Shown here piece by piece: positions 15,770-24,163 of a stretch of DNA of 64,000 nt. Source of the DNA: Photobacterium halotolerans DSM 18316 (lineage in GTDB: Bacteria; Pseudomonadota; Gammaproteobacteria; Enterobacterales; Vibrionaceae); the NCBI RefSeq assembly GCF_000425165.1, contig NZ_AULG01000017.1, forward strand, positions 1 through 64,000, read 5' to 3'. The notes beneath the pieces are model-generated. The model was not told the origin of the DNA, searched no databases, and saw only the letters and a list, made by a program, of their open reading frames with translations. The translations under genes were made by a program, and so were the position numbers. Each line of letters begins with the position of its first letter. The first letter of the stretch is position 1.

Positions 15770-16650
15770 CAATGTCTGATTTACAAAGTGGCCTGTGCGT
15801 CGGACAGGTGAGGCATCGTCGTTATACCCCGGCTAAACATGCGTTCAGCTATCCCATGTTTATGCCCTTGATTGATCTTGATGAAGTAACCTCACTCAGC
15901 GAACAGGTGGTTGGTTTTGGCTGCCGCTGGTATCACCCCGCCAGGTGGCGACGGGAAGATTATCTGCGGTCAGAAGGAGAAGGCCCGCTCAAGCTCAGGG
16001 TTCAGGACAAGCTGTTTCAGCTGACCGGCGAACGGCTCGCAGGAAAAGTGAAGCAACTGTGCCAGTTGCGGTATTTTGGGCTCTATTTTAGCCCGCTTAA
16101 TCTTTATTACTGTTTTGATGAACAGGGTGAGTGGCGCTGGCTGTTGGCGGAAGTGAGTAATACCCCATGGAACCAGCGTCATTACTATGCTGTGCCGGCA
16201 GTGTCGGATTGGCATGAAAAGCCGTGGTTACAGGGCAAGGCTTTTCACGTGTCACCCTTCAATCCGATGGCTCAGCACTATCTTTGGCGGCTGAAACCGC
16301 CTGTCAGTCAGGTATTTGTCCATCTGGATATTATTGGCAACGACACGGGCAGCACCGTCATGGATGCCACTATGGTACTGCGTAAGCAGGCTTTCACCAC
16401 CCGGGTACTCTGGCGTTTGTTGCGCCAGACACCGGTTCAGACGCTCAAGGTGGTCGCCGGCATTTACTGGCAGGCCATGAAGCTATGGTGGAAAAAAGTG
16501 CCGTTTCATGGTCATCCGAATGGTCACCCGAAGGACGCGCATTTTCATACAGATACAGTCAAGGGCTTCACTTCTGACAAGCCCTCAGAAGAAAACAACC
16601 GGAACGCTGAGGTAGACGATGTCGAACACAGAAACGAAAAGCAGCTATAG
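15766..16650 (+). CDS. DUF1365 family protein
   Basis: 294 residues, no signal peptide. Conserved features of DUF1365 are visible: the N-terminal GQVRHRRYTPAKHAFSYPMFMPLIDLDE, RYFGLYFSPLNLYYCFD, VSNTPWNQRHYY and KAFHVSPFNPM. The family has no solved function and is nearly always encoded with the FAD enzyme and a Cfa-type methyltransferase. The last ~35 residues are hydrophilic, rich in N/E/H and poorly conserved in appearance; this tail overlaps the next gene by 32 bp, so the start of the methyltransferase lies inside it. Confidence 0.88.
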   Translation: MTMSDLQSGLCVGQVRHRRYTPAKHAFSYPMFMPLIDLDEVTSLSEQVVGFGCRWYHPARWRREDYLRSEGEGPLKLRVQDKLFQLTGERLAGKVKQLCQLRYFGLYFSPLNLYYCFDEQGEWRWLLAEVSNTPWNQRHYYAVPAVSDWHEKPWLQGKAFHVSPFNPMAQHYLWRLKPPVSQVFVHLDIIGNDTGSTVMDATMVLRKQAFTTRVLWRLLRQTPVQTLKVVAGIYWQAMKLWWKKVPFHGHPNGHPKDAHFHTDTVKGFTSDKPSEENNRNAEVDDVEHRNEKQL

Positions 16651-17854
16651 CACCCAGGCTGAAAAAGGCACAATGGCTCGCCGTCTGGTCTTTGCTTTGC
16701 TGGCTCAGTTACGCCATGCCGGCCTGACACTGGTGGACAGCCAGGGCGAAACACATCGATTCGGGGATGAAACGTCCGATTGCCAGGCGCATGTTCTGGT
16801 CAGAGAACCAGGGCTTTACCAGCGACTGCTACAGGGCGGCAGTATCGCTGCCGGCGAAGCTTATATGGACGGCTGGTGGGATTCACCCGACATCACAGCC
16901 GTTGTGCAGGTGCTGGCGAGAAACTTAGCCATGCTGGATAAGCTGGAGTCGAAAACCAGCTGGATGACACGTGTGGCTGAAGGCTGGCAGCATTTTACCC
17001 GTCGCAACAATAAAGCCGGCTCAAAGCAAAACATTCTGGCGCATTACGATTTGGGCAATGATTTTTACCGGACGTTTCTTGATCCGCAGATGCTGTATTC
17101 CTGTGGGATTTATCACGATCCATCGGAGTCATTAGAGCAGGCACAGTTCAACAAAATGGATCGTCTGTGCCGGCAGCTGGATTTACAGCCCAGTGATCAT
17201 TTGCTGGAAATAGGTACAGGCTGGGGCGCGCTGGCCATTCATGCGGCCAAACAATTCGGATGCCGGGTGACGACCACCACCATTTCCGATGCTCAGTATG
17301 AATACGCGAAATCCCGCGTGGAGCAGGAAGGGTTGTCTGATCGTATCACCTTACTGCGCCAGGATTACCGCGATCTGAGCGGGCAATATGACAAGCTGGT
17401 TTCTGTCGAAATGGTTGAAGCGGTAGGCAAACGCTATCTGGCGACCTACATAAAGCAATGTCAGTCGTTGTTAAAAGAAGGTGGCCTGCTGGCGATACAG
17501 GCAATTACTATCGCAGACCAGCGGTTTGAGAGCTACAGCAAAGGCGTTGATTTTATCCAGAAGCATATTTTTCCGGGTGGCTTCCTGCCGTCTGTCACGC
17601 TCCTGGCGCAAAGCCTGACGCAATACAGCGATTTTGTTATCCGGGATCTGAAAGATATCGGGCTGGACTACGCGCGCACACTGGCTGACTGGCACCGTCT
17701 GTTCAATGCCAGTGCCGATCAGCTCAGCAAGCAAGGTTTCGACTCACGTTTTATCCGTATGTGGCGCTATTACCTGTGTTATTGCGAAGGCGGCTTCAAA
17801 GAAAAAACAATCAGCACAGTGCAACTGATTGCCAGCAGACCCAAGTGGCAATAA
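16619..17854 (+). CDS. cfa: Cyclopropane-fatty-acyl-phospholipid synthase family methyltransferase
   Basis: 411 residues. An N-terminal lipid-binding-like region (~1-120; GEAYMDGWWDSPDI) is followed by the SAM-dependent methyltransferase domain: AHYDLGNDFYRTFLDPQMLYSCGIY, LLEIGTGWGALAIHAAKQFGC (SAM loop), VEMVEAVGKRYL, FIQKHIFPGGFLPS and YYLCYCEGGFKE. These match Cfa/mycolic acid cyclopropane synthases, which methylate unsaturated acyl chains of membrane phospholipids. It is longer than the minimal family and complete. In this cluster it could make cyclopropane or methylated precursor fatty acids in response to light or singlet oxygen; which product is unresolved. Confidence 0.92.
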   Translation: MSNTETKSSYSTQAEKGTMARRLVFALLAQLRHAGLTLVDSQGETHRFGDETSDCQAHVLVREPGLYQRLLQGGSIAAGEAYMDGWWDSPDITAVVQVLARNLAMLDKLESKTSWMTRVAEGWQHFTRRNNKAGSKQNILAHYDLGNDFYRTFLDPQMLYSCGIYHDPSESLEQAQFNKMDRLCRQLDLQPSDHLLEIGTGWGALAIHAAKQFGCRVTTTTISDAQYEYAKSRVEQEGLSDRITLLRQDYRDLSGQYDKLVSVEMVEAVGKRYLATYIKQCQSLLKEGGLLAIQAITIADQRFESYSKGVDFIQKHIFPGGFLPSVTLLAQSLTQYSDFVIRDLKDIGLDYARTLADWHRLFNASADQLSKQGFDSRFIRMWRYYLCYCEGGFKEKTISTVQLIASRPKWQ

Positions 17855-17887
17855 TTACCTGACAGACGAGCCGGAAGGTAAGATCCA

Positions 17888-18421
17888 ATGAAAACGTCAT
17901 GCGATACATCAACCTTATCGACCAAGGCATTACCGACTAAGGCATTGGTTGCCGTTGGCCTGCTGTTTAACGGATTCTGGCTGCTGGCGGTTTTGGGGCA
18001 AAACGACTGGATCGCGGTGCTGGCCGGCATTCTGATCATCGTCTGGTGGTGTTTTCCGGCTGCAGTAAAAATGGTACTGCTCACCGCTCTGGTGGGCAGC
18101 CTGATGGACGGATTACTGGCCTTGACCGGTGTTTATCGCTTTGAAAGCAGTTTTCTGCCGGCCTGGCTGGTTCTGCTGTGGTTAGGGTTTGCCACCTTTG
18201 TCTGGTTCCTGCGTCATAACCTGGCAAGGTATCGGACCTCGCTGGTGTTACTGGCGGGGAGTGTTGGTGGTGCTGGCAGCTATCTGGCCGGAAAGCAACT
18301 GGGTGCGGTGTCCTGGCCCTTGGGTGACACACTGACCCTTTTGATAGTGACAACGTGCTGGCTGGCTTTTTCGGGAGCTCTCTTGTTGTGGATACGATCC
18401 TGTGCCTTAAAGGAGGTATGA
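17888..18421 (+). CDS. DUF2878 integral membrane protein
   Basis: 177 residues with about six hydrophobic segments, an inner membrane protein. Typical elements are LLFNGFWLLAVLGQ near the start and a C-terminal LTLLIVTTCWLAFSGALLLW. The family is DUF2878, known to me only as a neighbour of cfa and the chalcone-isomerase-like gene in Vibrio and related genera. GGAAGG lies upstream of the ATG. The stop is 1 bp before the next ATG, with AAAGGAGG at its own 3' end acting as the ribosome site of the next gene. Confidence 0.82.
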   Translation: MKTSCDTSTLSTKALPTKALVAVGLLFNGFWLLAVLGQNDWIAVLAGILIIVWWCFPAAVKMVLLTALVGSLMDGLLALTGVYRFESSFLPAWLVLLWLGFATFVWFLRHNLARYRTSLVLLAGSVGGAGSYLAGKQLGAVSWPLGDTLTLLIVTTCWLAFSGALLLWIRSCALKEV

Positions 18422-18422
18422 G

Positions 18423-18926
18423 ATGCGTTTACTACCGATTTTCACTGTAGTTTTGCTGCTGGTTTCGCCCTGGTCAATGGCTAGCGGCGCCTGGCAAAGC
18501 TGGCCGGTTGTCGGAGAGGCCACCTTAAAATGGGGCCCCTGGGTCATCTATGACTCCCAGCTCCGAACCCCGTCAGGGCAATACAATGCCAGCATGGCGA
18601 ACTCGGTCGCGCTGGTGATCAAATATCAGCGTGACATCGATAAAGATGACTTACTGGATGCCACGGATGACCAGTGGCAAAAGCTGGGAGTACCGGTTGC
18701 CAAGCGTCAGCAATGGCGCATTGTGCTCGATAATATCTGGCCGAATGTGCGTAAAGGTGACCGGCTGATATTTGTTGTACACCCTGATGGAGGAACATTC
18801 TACCGGGACAACACTGTGATTGGTGAAGTGCGGGACAGGGAAATGGCGAACGCCTTTCTGGATATCTGGTTATCGCCTCGGACCCGGTATCCTGATCTGA
18901 GAAAGCGGCTCATTGGCCAGGTTTGA
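18423..18926 (+). CDS. Exported chalcone-isomerase-like protein
   Basis: 167 residues with a cleavable signal peptide (MRLLPIFTVVLLLVSPWSMA), so periplasmic. The mature part resembles bacterial chalcone-isomerase-like domain proteins: VGEATLKWGPWVIYDSQL, VALVIKYQRDIDKDDLLDATDDQW and GDRLIFVVHPDGGTFYRDN. The plant-type enzyme activity is not implied; bacterial and animal members of the fold bind fatty acids or have unknown roles. It is translationally tight with the DUF2878 gene before it. Fatty-acid binding would suit the cluster but is inference. Confidence 0.82.
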   Translation: MRLLPIFTVVLLLVSPWSMASGAWQSWPVVGEATLKWGPWVIYDSQLRTPSGQYNASMANSVALVIKYQRDIDKDDLLDATDDQWQKLGVPVAKRQQWRIVLDNIWPNVRKGDRLIFVVHPDGGTFYRDNTVIGEVRDREMANAFLDIWLSPRTRYPDLRKRLIGQV

Positions 18927-18944
18927 CGTGGCGGGAGAAACAGG

Positions 18945-19499
18945 ATGATGCACATGTATTACACCGGATTGACGTATTGGGTAAAAGTCGTGGCACTGCT
19001 GATGGTGCTTGCGATAAGTGGTTGTTCGGCATCGGTTGAGGATCACAAATATCATCGCCCTGAACTGGATCTGTTCAGTTACTTTAACGGCAATATAACC
19101 GCCTGGGGGATGCTGCAGGACAGATCCGGCAAGCAGACACGGCGCTTTTTCGTTGATATCATCGGAACTGTTCAGGGTGATACGCTGACTCTCAAAGAAG
19201 ATTTTGTGTTCGATGATGGTGAAAAACAGCAAAGGGTCTGGACAATACAACGCAGGCCCGACGGTGTTTACACCGGAACGGCAGGAGATGTGGTGGGTGA
19301 AGCCACCGGCAAAGTGTCTGGTAATGCACTGAACTGGCAGTACACGCTGAGGGTGCCTGTCGGTGAGACCACTTATGACATCGCCTTTGATGACTGGATG
19401 TTCCTTCAGGACGACGCCCGTATGTTCAACGTTGCCAGAATGAGTAAGTGGGGCGTTCACGTTGGTACTGTGACCCTTTTCTTTGAAAAAGCAGGCTAA
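18945..19499 (+). CDS. DUF3833 lipoprotein
   Basis: 184 residues. A signal sequence ends in the lipobox-like LAISGC (cysteine near residue 28), so it is a lipoprotein. The remainder is DUF3833: PELDLFSYFNGNITAWGMLQDRSGKQTRRFFVDI, LKEDFVFDDGEKQQRVW and the C-terminal FDDWMFLQDDARMFNVARMSKWGVHVGTVTLFF. It is a beta-rich, probably lipocalin-like barrel (inference). It is the last gene of the cluster and converges with the nuclease gene 34 bp away. I could not see a strong terminator in the gap. Confidence 0.85.
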   Translation: MMHMYYTGLTYWVKVVALLMVLAISGCSASVEDHKYHRPELDLFSYFNGNITAWGMLQDRSGKQTRRFFVDIIGTVQGDTLTLKEDFVFDDGEKQQRVWTIQRRPDGVYTGTAGDVVGEATGKVSGNALNWQYTLRVPVGETTYDIAFDDWMFLQDDARMFNVARMSKWGVHVGTVTLFFEKAG

Positions 19500-19533
19500 G
19501 TGACGGTGTCGCCTTGTTTGTGTATGTGCTGGC

Positions 19534-21198
19534 TCAGGTAGTTGAAGCGCGAGCCAGTGCGACCATGCGTTTGAGCAGCCAGCGCAGCAAGGTCGGAATA
19601 TGATCAATTTCCTCGCTGTCTGTGAACTCCACCATGGCCAGGGCGACATCCGGTTTCGCATGATGTTTGAGTGCTTTTTGTATGATCTTTTTTGGGGGGG
19701 CTGGGTGGTCATCCGACACGCGTGCCAGCTTACGAAACAGGGGCTCATAACCGTGGTTAAACAGGAAATGTTCAATATCGAGATCGGGCAATACGGTTAA
19801 CCTGTGTTTATCCGATTCGCTGCCAAGCATGTGACGTACTGTTTCTGCGTATTTCTTCCCTGCGGCATCGCCATCTGTCACGACATGCCATTCTATCCCC
19901 ATCAGTTTCGCGATTTTGATAATAGGCCTCAGACCACTCTGCGCAAATTCAATCACCTGCACGCCTTCCGAGGCAAAGTTATAGCCGCACCGGTAAGCAA
20001 ACTCATTTAACAGCCAGACTTCTGTTTCCCCTTCCACCAGCAGCCAGGCCCGGGCATACAGCGCACCGGGGCGGTGTAACCGTACATGAAAGCCGACTCT
20101 GCGCAGTTCATCCCGGCTCAGGCTGTGGCTGTCCAGGCTGTAGACCCGGGTTTTATCGGGCTCTCTGTTAAGTTTCTTTATACTGTTCAACGGGACCACA
20201 GAGGCCAGTTCCGGGCTGTTGGTGGTAAGAATTTTCTGCATCGGCATATTAACGACAAAAGCCCACGCCTGATGAAGAATGATGGGATGAAGCCTGCCTT
20301 CCGGGTCTTCAAGGACCATGATGGGGCGCGATATGCGCTTCAGTTCTACCGGCCCCCGGGCGCGGATGTAGGCATTGATAAGTCCCATCAGCACCAGCTT
20401 GTTTTGCTTGGTCATTTCCGGACGGGCGAGCATTTCCAGGGGGTTAGGGGAAAAGTGACTGCGTTCAGGGAAGTGTCTGTGATCCCGGTGGGGCGCTTTA
20501 TGGTGCGGTGTAAAGGCAAAATAGTGATCAACCAGCGTTCGCAATGCCCGGATACTGCTTTTGATCTCATCGCTGCTGACATGGCCGGGGCGGGTCAGCA
20601 GGCGTCGGCAGGTGTTATCCAGCCGGCGCTCTATTCGGGCGTTGATGACATTTCGTTGTTCCCGTTGCTCCTGATCGAGCTCTTCCTGTTGTTCTGTATC
20701 AAGCCGCAACTGTCTCGCGTCGCGGATGCGCACTATGGGGTGTAAAACCATCAGTTGCTTAGCAAGCTTATTGTTATCCGGGCAGTCGATGATATTGCCA
20801 CCGGCATCAAGAAAATGGCGTTCGGTGATCACTTTGTCATCTTCGCGTTCGCTGCTTATCTGATAGTAAAGCTGTTTACCGTCTTTGCCGTTTCTTACCC
20901 ACACGGGCTTGAAGGAACGGTAGCGCCGCGCTTTGTGCTCGCCCGGATAGTCTTCAACCCAGTTCAGGACGATTTGTATCTGAGAGACCTGGGTATGGCC
21001 CAGTGAGTAGTCAACATGAAAGTCAGAAAAATAAAAGTTATGAAATTTGGCGTCCGGTGAGAGTGCGATACTGAGGGCGTCCAAGAGGGAAGATTTACCC
21101 CAGGTGTTTTCACCAATGAGTACCGTCAGCTCATTCAGTGTCAGAGACAAGCGCTTGATCCCTCTGAAACCTGCAATTTCGATTCTGCTTAAATGCAT
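19534..21198 (-). CDS. ybjD: OLD-family ATP-dependent nuclease, YbjD-like
   Basis: 554 residues, similar to E. coli YbjD in length and layout. The N-terminal SMC-like ATPase part begins IEIAGFRGIKRLSLTLNELTVLIGENTWGKSSLLDALSI with the Walker A GENTWGKSS. The signature and Walker B equivalents lie around 310-330 (RPIMVLEDPEGRLHPI). A C-terminal Toprim domain has LLVEGETEVWLLNEFA near 390 and DGDAAGKKY near 445, the metal-binding acidic residues of OLD nucleases. A DNA nuclease role is inferred from the fold; some OLD proteins act in phage defence. It stands alone on the minus strand. Confidence 0.9.
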   Translation of the reverse strand: MHLSRIEIAGFRGIKRLSLTLNELTVLIGENTWGKSSLLDALSIALSPDAKFHNFYFSDFHVDYSLGHTQVSQIQIVLNWVEDYPGEHKARRYRSFKPVWVRNGKDGKQLYYQISSEREDDKVITERHFLDAGGNIIDCPDNNKLAKQLMVLHPIVRIRDARQLRLDTEQQEELDQEQREQRNVINARIERRLDNTCRRLLTRPGHVSSDEIKSSIRALRTLVDHYFAFTPHHKAPHRDHRHFPERSHFSPNPLEMLARPEMTKQNKLVLMGLINAYIRARGPVELKRISRPIMVLEDPEGRLHPIILHQAWAFVVNMPMQKILTTNSPELASVVPLNSIKKLNREPDKTRVYSLDSHSLSRDELRRVGFHVRLHRPGALYARAWLLVEGETEVWLLNEFAYRCGYNFASEGVQVIEFAQSGLRPIIKIAKLMGIEWHVVTDGDAAGKKYAETVRHMLGSESDKHRLTVLPDLDIEHFLFNHGYEPLFRKLARVSDDHPAPPKKIIQKALKHHAKPDVALAMVEFTDSEEIDHIPTLLRWLLKRMVALARASTT

Positions 21199-21445
21199 TC
21201 TTTACCTGCCTACTGTGCTTGCTTACTGTAAGCCTATAGCATTCAGAGACAGTGTGTTCATGTATATGCTCACAAAATTTACAGAAGCTGTTGATTTCCA
21301 TCGTGATTGAAATTCAGTCCGGGCGGCTGCTTGTGATGAAGAGATGGGGTTGTTATAGTCCGAACCAGACAACAGTCCGGGCAATGGCTCAGGATTATCA
21401 AACACCTATTGGGTAAACGAAGCCCAAATATTCAGGAGTTGGCTG

Positions 21446-21838
21446 ATGGCAAAAATTATTCATACCATGGTGCGAGTGCAGGATCTGGACAAGTCCCTCG
21501 TCTTTTATAAACAGGCACTGGATTTGGATGTTGCTCACCGCCTGGATTTTGATGACTTCAGTCTGGTCTATCTGCGTAATGATGAGAATGACATGGAGCT
21601 GGAGCTGACCTGGAACAAAGGTGCTGAGCCTTATACGCACGGCAGCGGTTACGGGCACATTGCAGTGGCTGTGGATGATCTGGATGCTGAACACGAAAAG
21701 CTGCAGTCTCTGGGCTATGCGCCACTGGACATTAAAGAATTTTCTCGCGAAGGCCAGTTACTGGCACGCTTCTTTTTTGTTTTGGACCCGGATGGTTACA
21801 AAATTGAAGTTCTGCAGCGTCATGGACACTATCAGTAA
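21446..21838 (+). CDS. gloA: Lactoylglutathione lyase (glyoxalase I)
   Basis: 130 residues. Two VOC beta-alpha-beta repeats with the metal ligands of glyoxalase I: H6 in IIHTMVRVQDLDKSLVFY, E in MELELTWN, H in GSGYGHIAVAV and E in KIEVLQ near the C-terminus. It converts the methylglyoxal-glutathione hemithioacetal to lactoylglutathione. AGGAG lies before the ATG. A run of ATCAGTA micro-repeats (21831-21860) follows the stop, then a terminator. Monocistronic. Confidence 0.9.
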   Translation: MAKIIHTMVRVQDLDKSLVFYKQALDLDVAHRLDFDDFSLVYLRNDENDMELELTWNKGAEPYTHGSGYGHIAVAVDDLDAEHEKLQSLGYAPLDIKEFSREGQLLARFFFVLDPDGYKIEVLQRHGHYQ

Positions 21839-21891
21839 TCAGCAATCAGTAATCAGTAATATTTTTACGTATGAACCTGTGAATGTATGAG

Positions 21892-21916
21892 AAGGCAGCA
21901 TTAACGCTGCCTTTTC
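21892..21916 (+). terminator. Intrinsic terminator after gloA
   Basis: AAGGCAGC / GCTGCCTT stem with a TTTTCT tail, about 50 bp after the gloA stop. Confidence 0.8.
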
Positions 21917-22062
21917 TGACTTTTAGTTGCCTGTTTATGGTGATATTTTTGTGACAGATGAGATATTCATCCCTGGATACGGGCCTTTCCTGTATGATGA
22001 TATGCACAATGTGATAAGAATCATATCTGATTGAAATATTTCACGGAGAACAGTAAGCCTTT

Positions 22063-23868
22063 ATGACCCGACACACTCAAGCCCGAATTACCATCGCCCA
22101 TATCAACGATACGCACTCTCACTTTGAACCCTCTGCAATCAAACTGACTTTGCCCGAACATGTGTTAATTCAAACACCAGGGCTGTCTGTCGCCGAGAAT
22201 GAGCATGAGACGACTGTGTATGCCAGTTGTGGCGGGTTCGCACGGGTATCAACGGCGGTGAAAGAGGCAAGAAAGCAAGCGTATTTAAATGGCCGTGAGT
22301 TTATGTTTGTGCATGCCGGCGACTGCTTTCAGGGCACATTGTATTTTTCGCTGTTCAAAGGCGAAGCGAATGCCAGACTGCTTAATGCGATTGGCGTAGA
22401 AGCTATGGCGCTGGGCAATCATGAACTGGATATGGGTAACACCCTGGTTGCCGACTTTCTGGATCAGGTCAATTTTCCAATGCTGGCCGGAAACTGGGAT
22501 TTGAGTCAGGAAGATCAAACTAAGCGTAACCCGCTGAGACCCAAGTCAAACCTGCTGGCCTATAACAATGATACGGGTTGTGCACGTTATATGCTGAAAG
22601 ACGTGCAGGGTGAGCCAGTCGCGCTCTTTGGCCTGACCATTGAAAATATGGATAAAATTGCCAATCCGGATCCGGATACCTCTTTCCGGTCGGTAGTTTC
22701 GGTCGCAGAAAAGACCATTGCGGAGTTACACCGTCACGGAGTGAACAAAATCGTGCTTCTCAGTCATCTTGGTTATGAACGTGACCTTGAACTGGCTGAA
22801 AAAGTGGCAGGGATAGGCGTTATCATTGGCGGTCATACCCATACCATGCAAGGGGACTTCACCAATGTCGGGTACGGTAAAAAAGACCAGTATGCCGTCA
22901 ACATTAAGGGTACCTGTGTGGTGCAGGCCGGTTGTAATGCACTGGCGCTGGGTCAGATTTCGATCGATTTTGCGGCGGATGGCAGTGTTGAACAAGTGTC
23001 AGGCGGTAATCAGTTGCTGCTTGGCCGCCAGTTTACCCTGGATGCTACACGCAATGAGCATTTAGACCCGGATTGCCATGAAGTGGTAAAACACTATCTT
23101 CAGCAACAGTCGAATATCACTATGTGCGCGAAGGATCCGGTTGTAGAGCACATTCTGAATCTGGATTATCGTCCTGCCGTTCGTGAACGTCAGACCAATA
23201 AAGTGGCGGTCGTTACTGAGTCACTCCGCCATGTCAGAGTGCCTGACAGCCATGGTGCCAGCGCGATTGCCCCCCTGGTGGTTGAAAGTTTTGTGCATCA
23301 TGGCAGACAGATGGGCTTTGAGGTTGATTTTGGCATTCACAATGCTGGTGGTGTCAGAACGTCGCTGAATCCGGGCCCCATCAGTTCTGCAGATATTGCC
23401 GGACGTTTATTGCCTTTCGCCATTGGGCTGATGGTTTATAAAGTCAGAGGCGCCAAAGTACGTGAAGCGCTGGAAGGGGCGATAGATAACGCTGTTGATA
23501 ACGGGGTTGAAGGCACGGGCACCGGCAGTTTCCCCTATACGGCCCATCTGCGTTTTACTTATCGCTGTTGCCGGCCGAAAGGTCAGAGGATAGAAAAACT
23601 GGCCTATTTCACAGAAGGTGAGTGGTTGCCCCTGGAAGACGACGCTGTCTATACCTCAGTGTCATCCGGTTATACGGCAACAGGCAAAGAAGGTTATCAG
23701 GCGCTGCTGGACTGCGAAATGGCGCCTTTATCACTCGATTGTACTATGGCTGAAGCGTTTGAAAATTATGCGCGTTATCAGCAACAGCTTTCGGCACCGA
23801 AAGATGATCTGATCACTTACATTCCCTGTGAGTGTGAGCATGTTGACCACGAACACGGTGCAGCGTAA
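22063..23868 (+). CDS. Bifunctional metallophosphatase/5'-nucleotidase family protein, no signal peptide
   Basis: 601 residues. The N-terminal calcineurin-like phosphoesterase domain has all metal motifs: HINDTHSHF (residues 14-22), FVHAGDCFQGT, ALGNHELDMG, LLSHLGYERD and IGGHTHTM. The C-terminal 5'-nucleotidase domain has GIHNAGGVRTSLNPG and the substrate-stacking region toward SSGYTATGKEGYQAL. Relatives such as UshA are periplasmic, but this protein starts MTRHTQARITIAHIND with no signal sequence. It ends with a histidine/cysteine-rich tail (CECEHVDHEHG), a possible metal-binding extension. Nucleotide hydrolysis is likely; exact substrate unknown. Confidence 0.88.
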   Translation: MTRHTQARITIAHINDTHSHFEPSAIKLTLPEHVLIQTPGLSVAENEHETTVYASCGGFARVSTAVKEARKQAYLNGREFMFVHAGDCFQGTLYFSLFKGEANARLLNAIGVEAMALGNHELDMGNTLVADFLDQVNFPMLAGNWDLSQEDQTKRNPLRPKSNLLAYNNDTGCARYMLKDVQGEPVALFGLTIENMDKIANPDPDTSFRSVVSVAEKTIAELHRHGVNKIVLLSHLGYERDLELAEKVAGIGVIIGGHTHTMQGDFTNVGYGKKDQYAVNIKGTCVVQAGCNALALGQISIDFAADGSVEQVSGGNQLLLGRQFTLDATRNEHLDPDCHEVVKHYLQQQSNITMCAKDPVVEHILNLDYRPAVRERQTNKVAVVTESLRHVRVPDSHGASAIAPLVVESFVHHGRQMGFEVDFGIHNAGGVRTSLNPGPISSADIAGRLLPFAIGLMVYKVRGAKVREALEGAIDNAVDNGVEGTGTGSFPYTAHLRFTYRCCRPKGQRIEKLAYFTEGEWLPLEDDAVYTSVSSGYTATGKEGYQALLDCEMAPLSLDCTMAEAFENYARYQQQLSAPKDDLITYIPCECEHVDHEHGAA

Positions 23869-23908
23869 GGCTCAGCATTGTTGGCTATTCTTCATTATTC
23901 TTCACAGT

Positions 23909-23940
23909 AAGGCCTGGCAATACGTCAGGCTTTTTTCTTT
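23909..23940 (+). terminator. Intrinsic terminator after the nucleotidase gene
   Basis: GCCTG / CAGGC stem with a nine-base loop region, preceded by A residues and followed by TTTTTTCTTT. Confidence 0.75.
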
Positions 23941-23993
23941 GTATATTTTCCATTTAATGATGCTGACTCTCTGGTCGACTGATCACTGATAAG

Positions 23994-24107
23994 GTGAGCA
24001 AGCAAGAGTCGGGTATGAATCGGGATTGGCTGGATGCAATTTTAATCAGTGTTTGGATTGTGGCCTGGAGTGCACTGACATACTGGGTGCCAGTGTCAGG
24101 CATCTGA
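23994..24107 (+). CDS. Possible small tryptophan-rich membrane peptide
   Basis: A 37-codon frame from GTG 23994 (or 30 codons from ATG 24015) encodes MNRDWLDAILISVWIV followed by AWSALTYWVPVSGI. It is a single hydrophobic helix with four tryptophans. The ribosome site is weak. I recognise no family. It precedes the convergent ribB terminator, and the only support is its composition. Confidence 0.25.
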   Translation: MSKQESGMNRDWLDAILISVWIVAWSALTYWVPVSGI

Positions 24108-24110
24108 TTA

Positions 24111-24148
24111 ACAAAAATAAGGAAGAGGTATTCAGCAGAATACCTCTT
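24111..24148 (-). terminator. Terminator of ribB
   Basis: An 11 bp perfect stem, AAGAGGTATTC / GAATACCTCTT, with loop AGCA. Read on the minus strand it is followed by CCTTATTTTTGT. It begins 16 bp after the ribB stop. Confidence 0.75.
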
Positions 24149-24163
24149 TGCGTGTCGGAGTAC

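Noticed and set aside
20086..20745. 219-codon forward frame inside the ybjD-like gene
   Set aside because: It is exactly antisense to a well-supported OLD nuclease and has no recognisable domain.
21831..21860. ATCAGTA/ATCAGCA micro-repeats after gloA
   Set aside because: Too short and irregular to be CRISPR or a known repeat; probably slippage.
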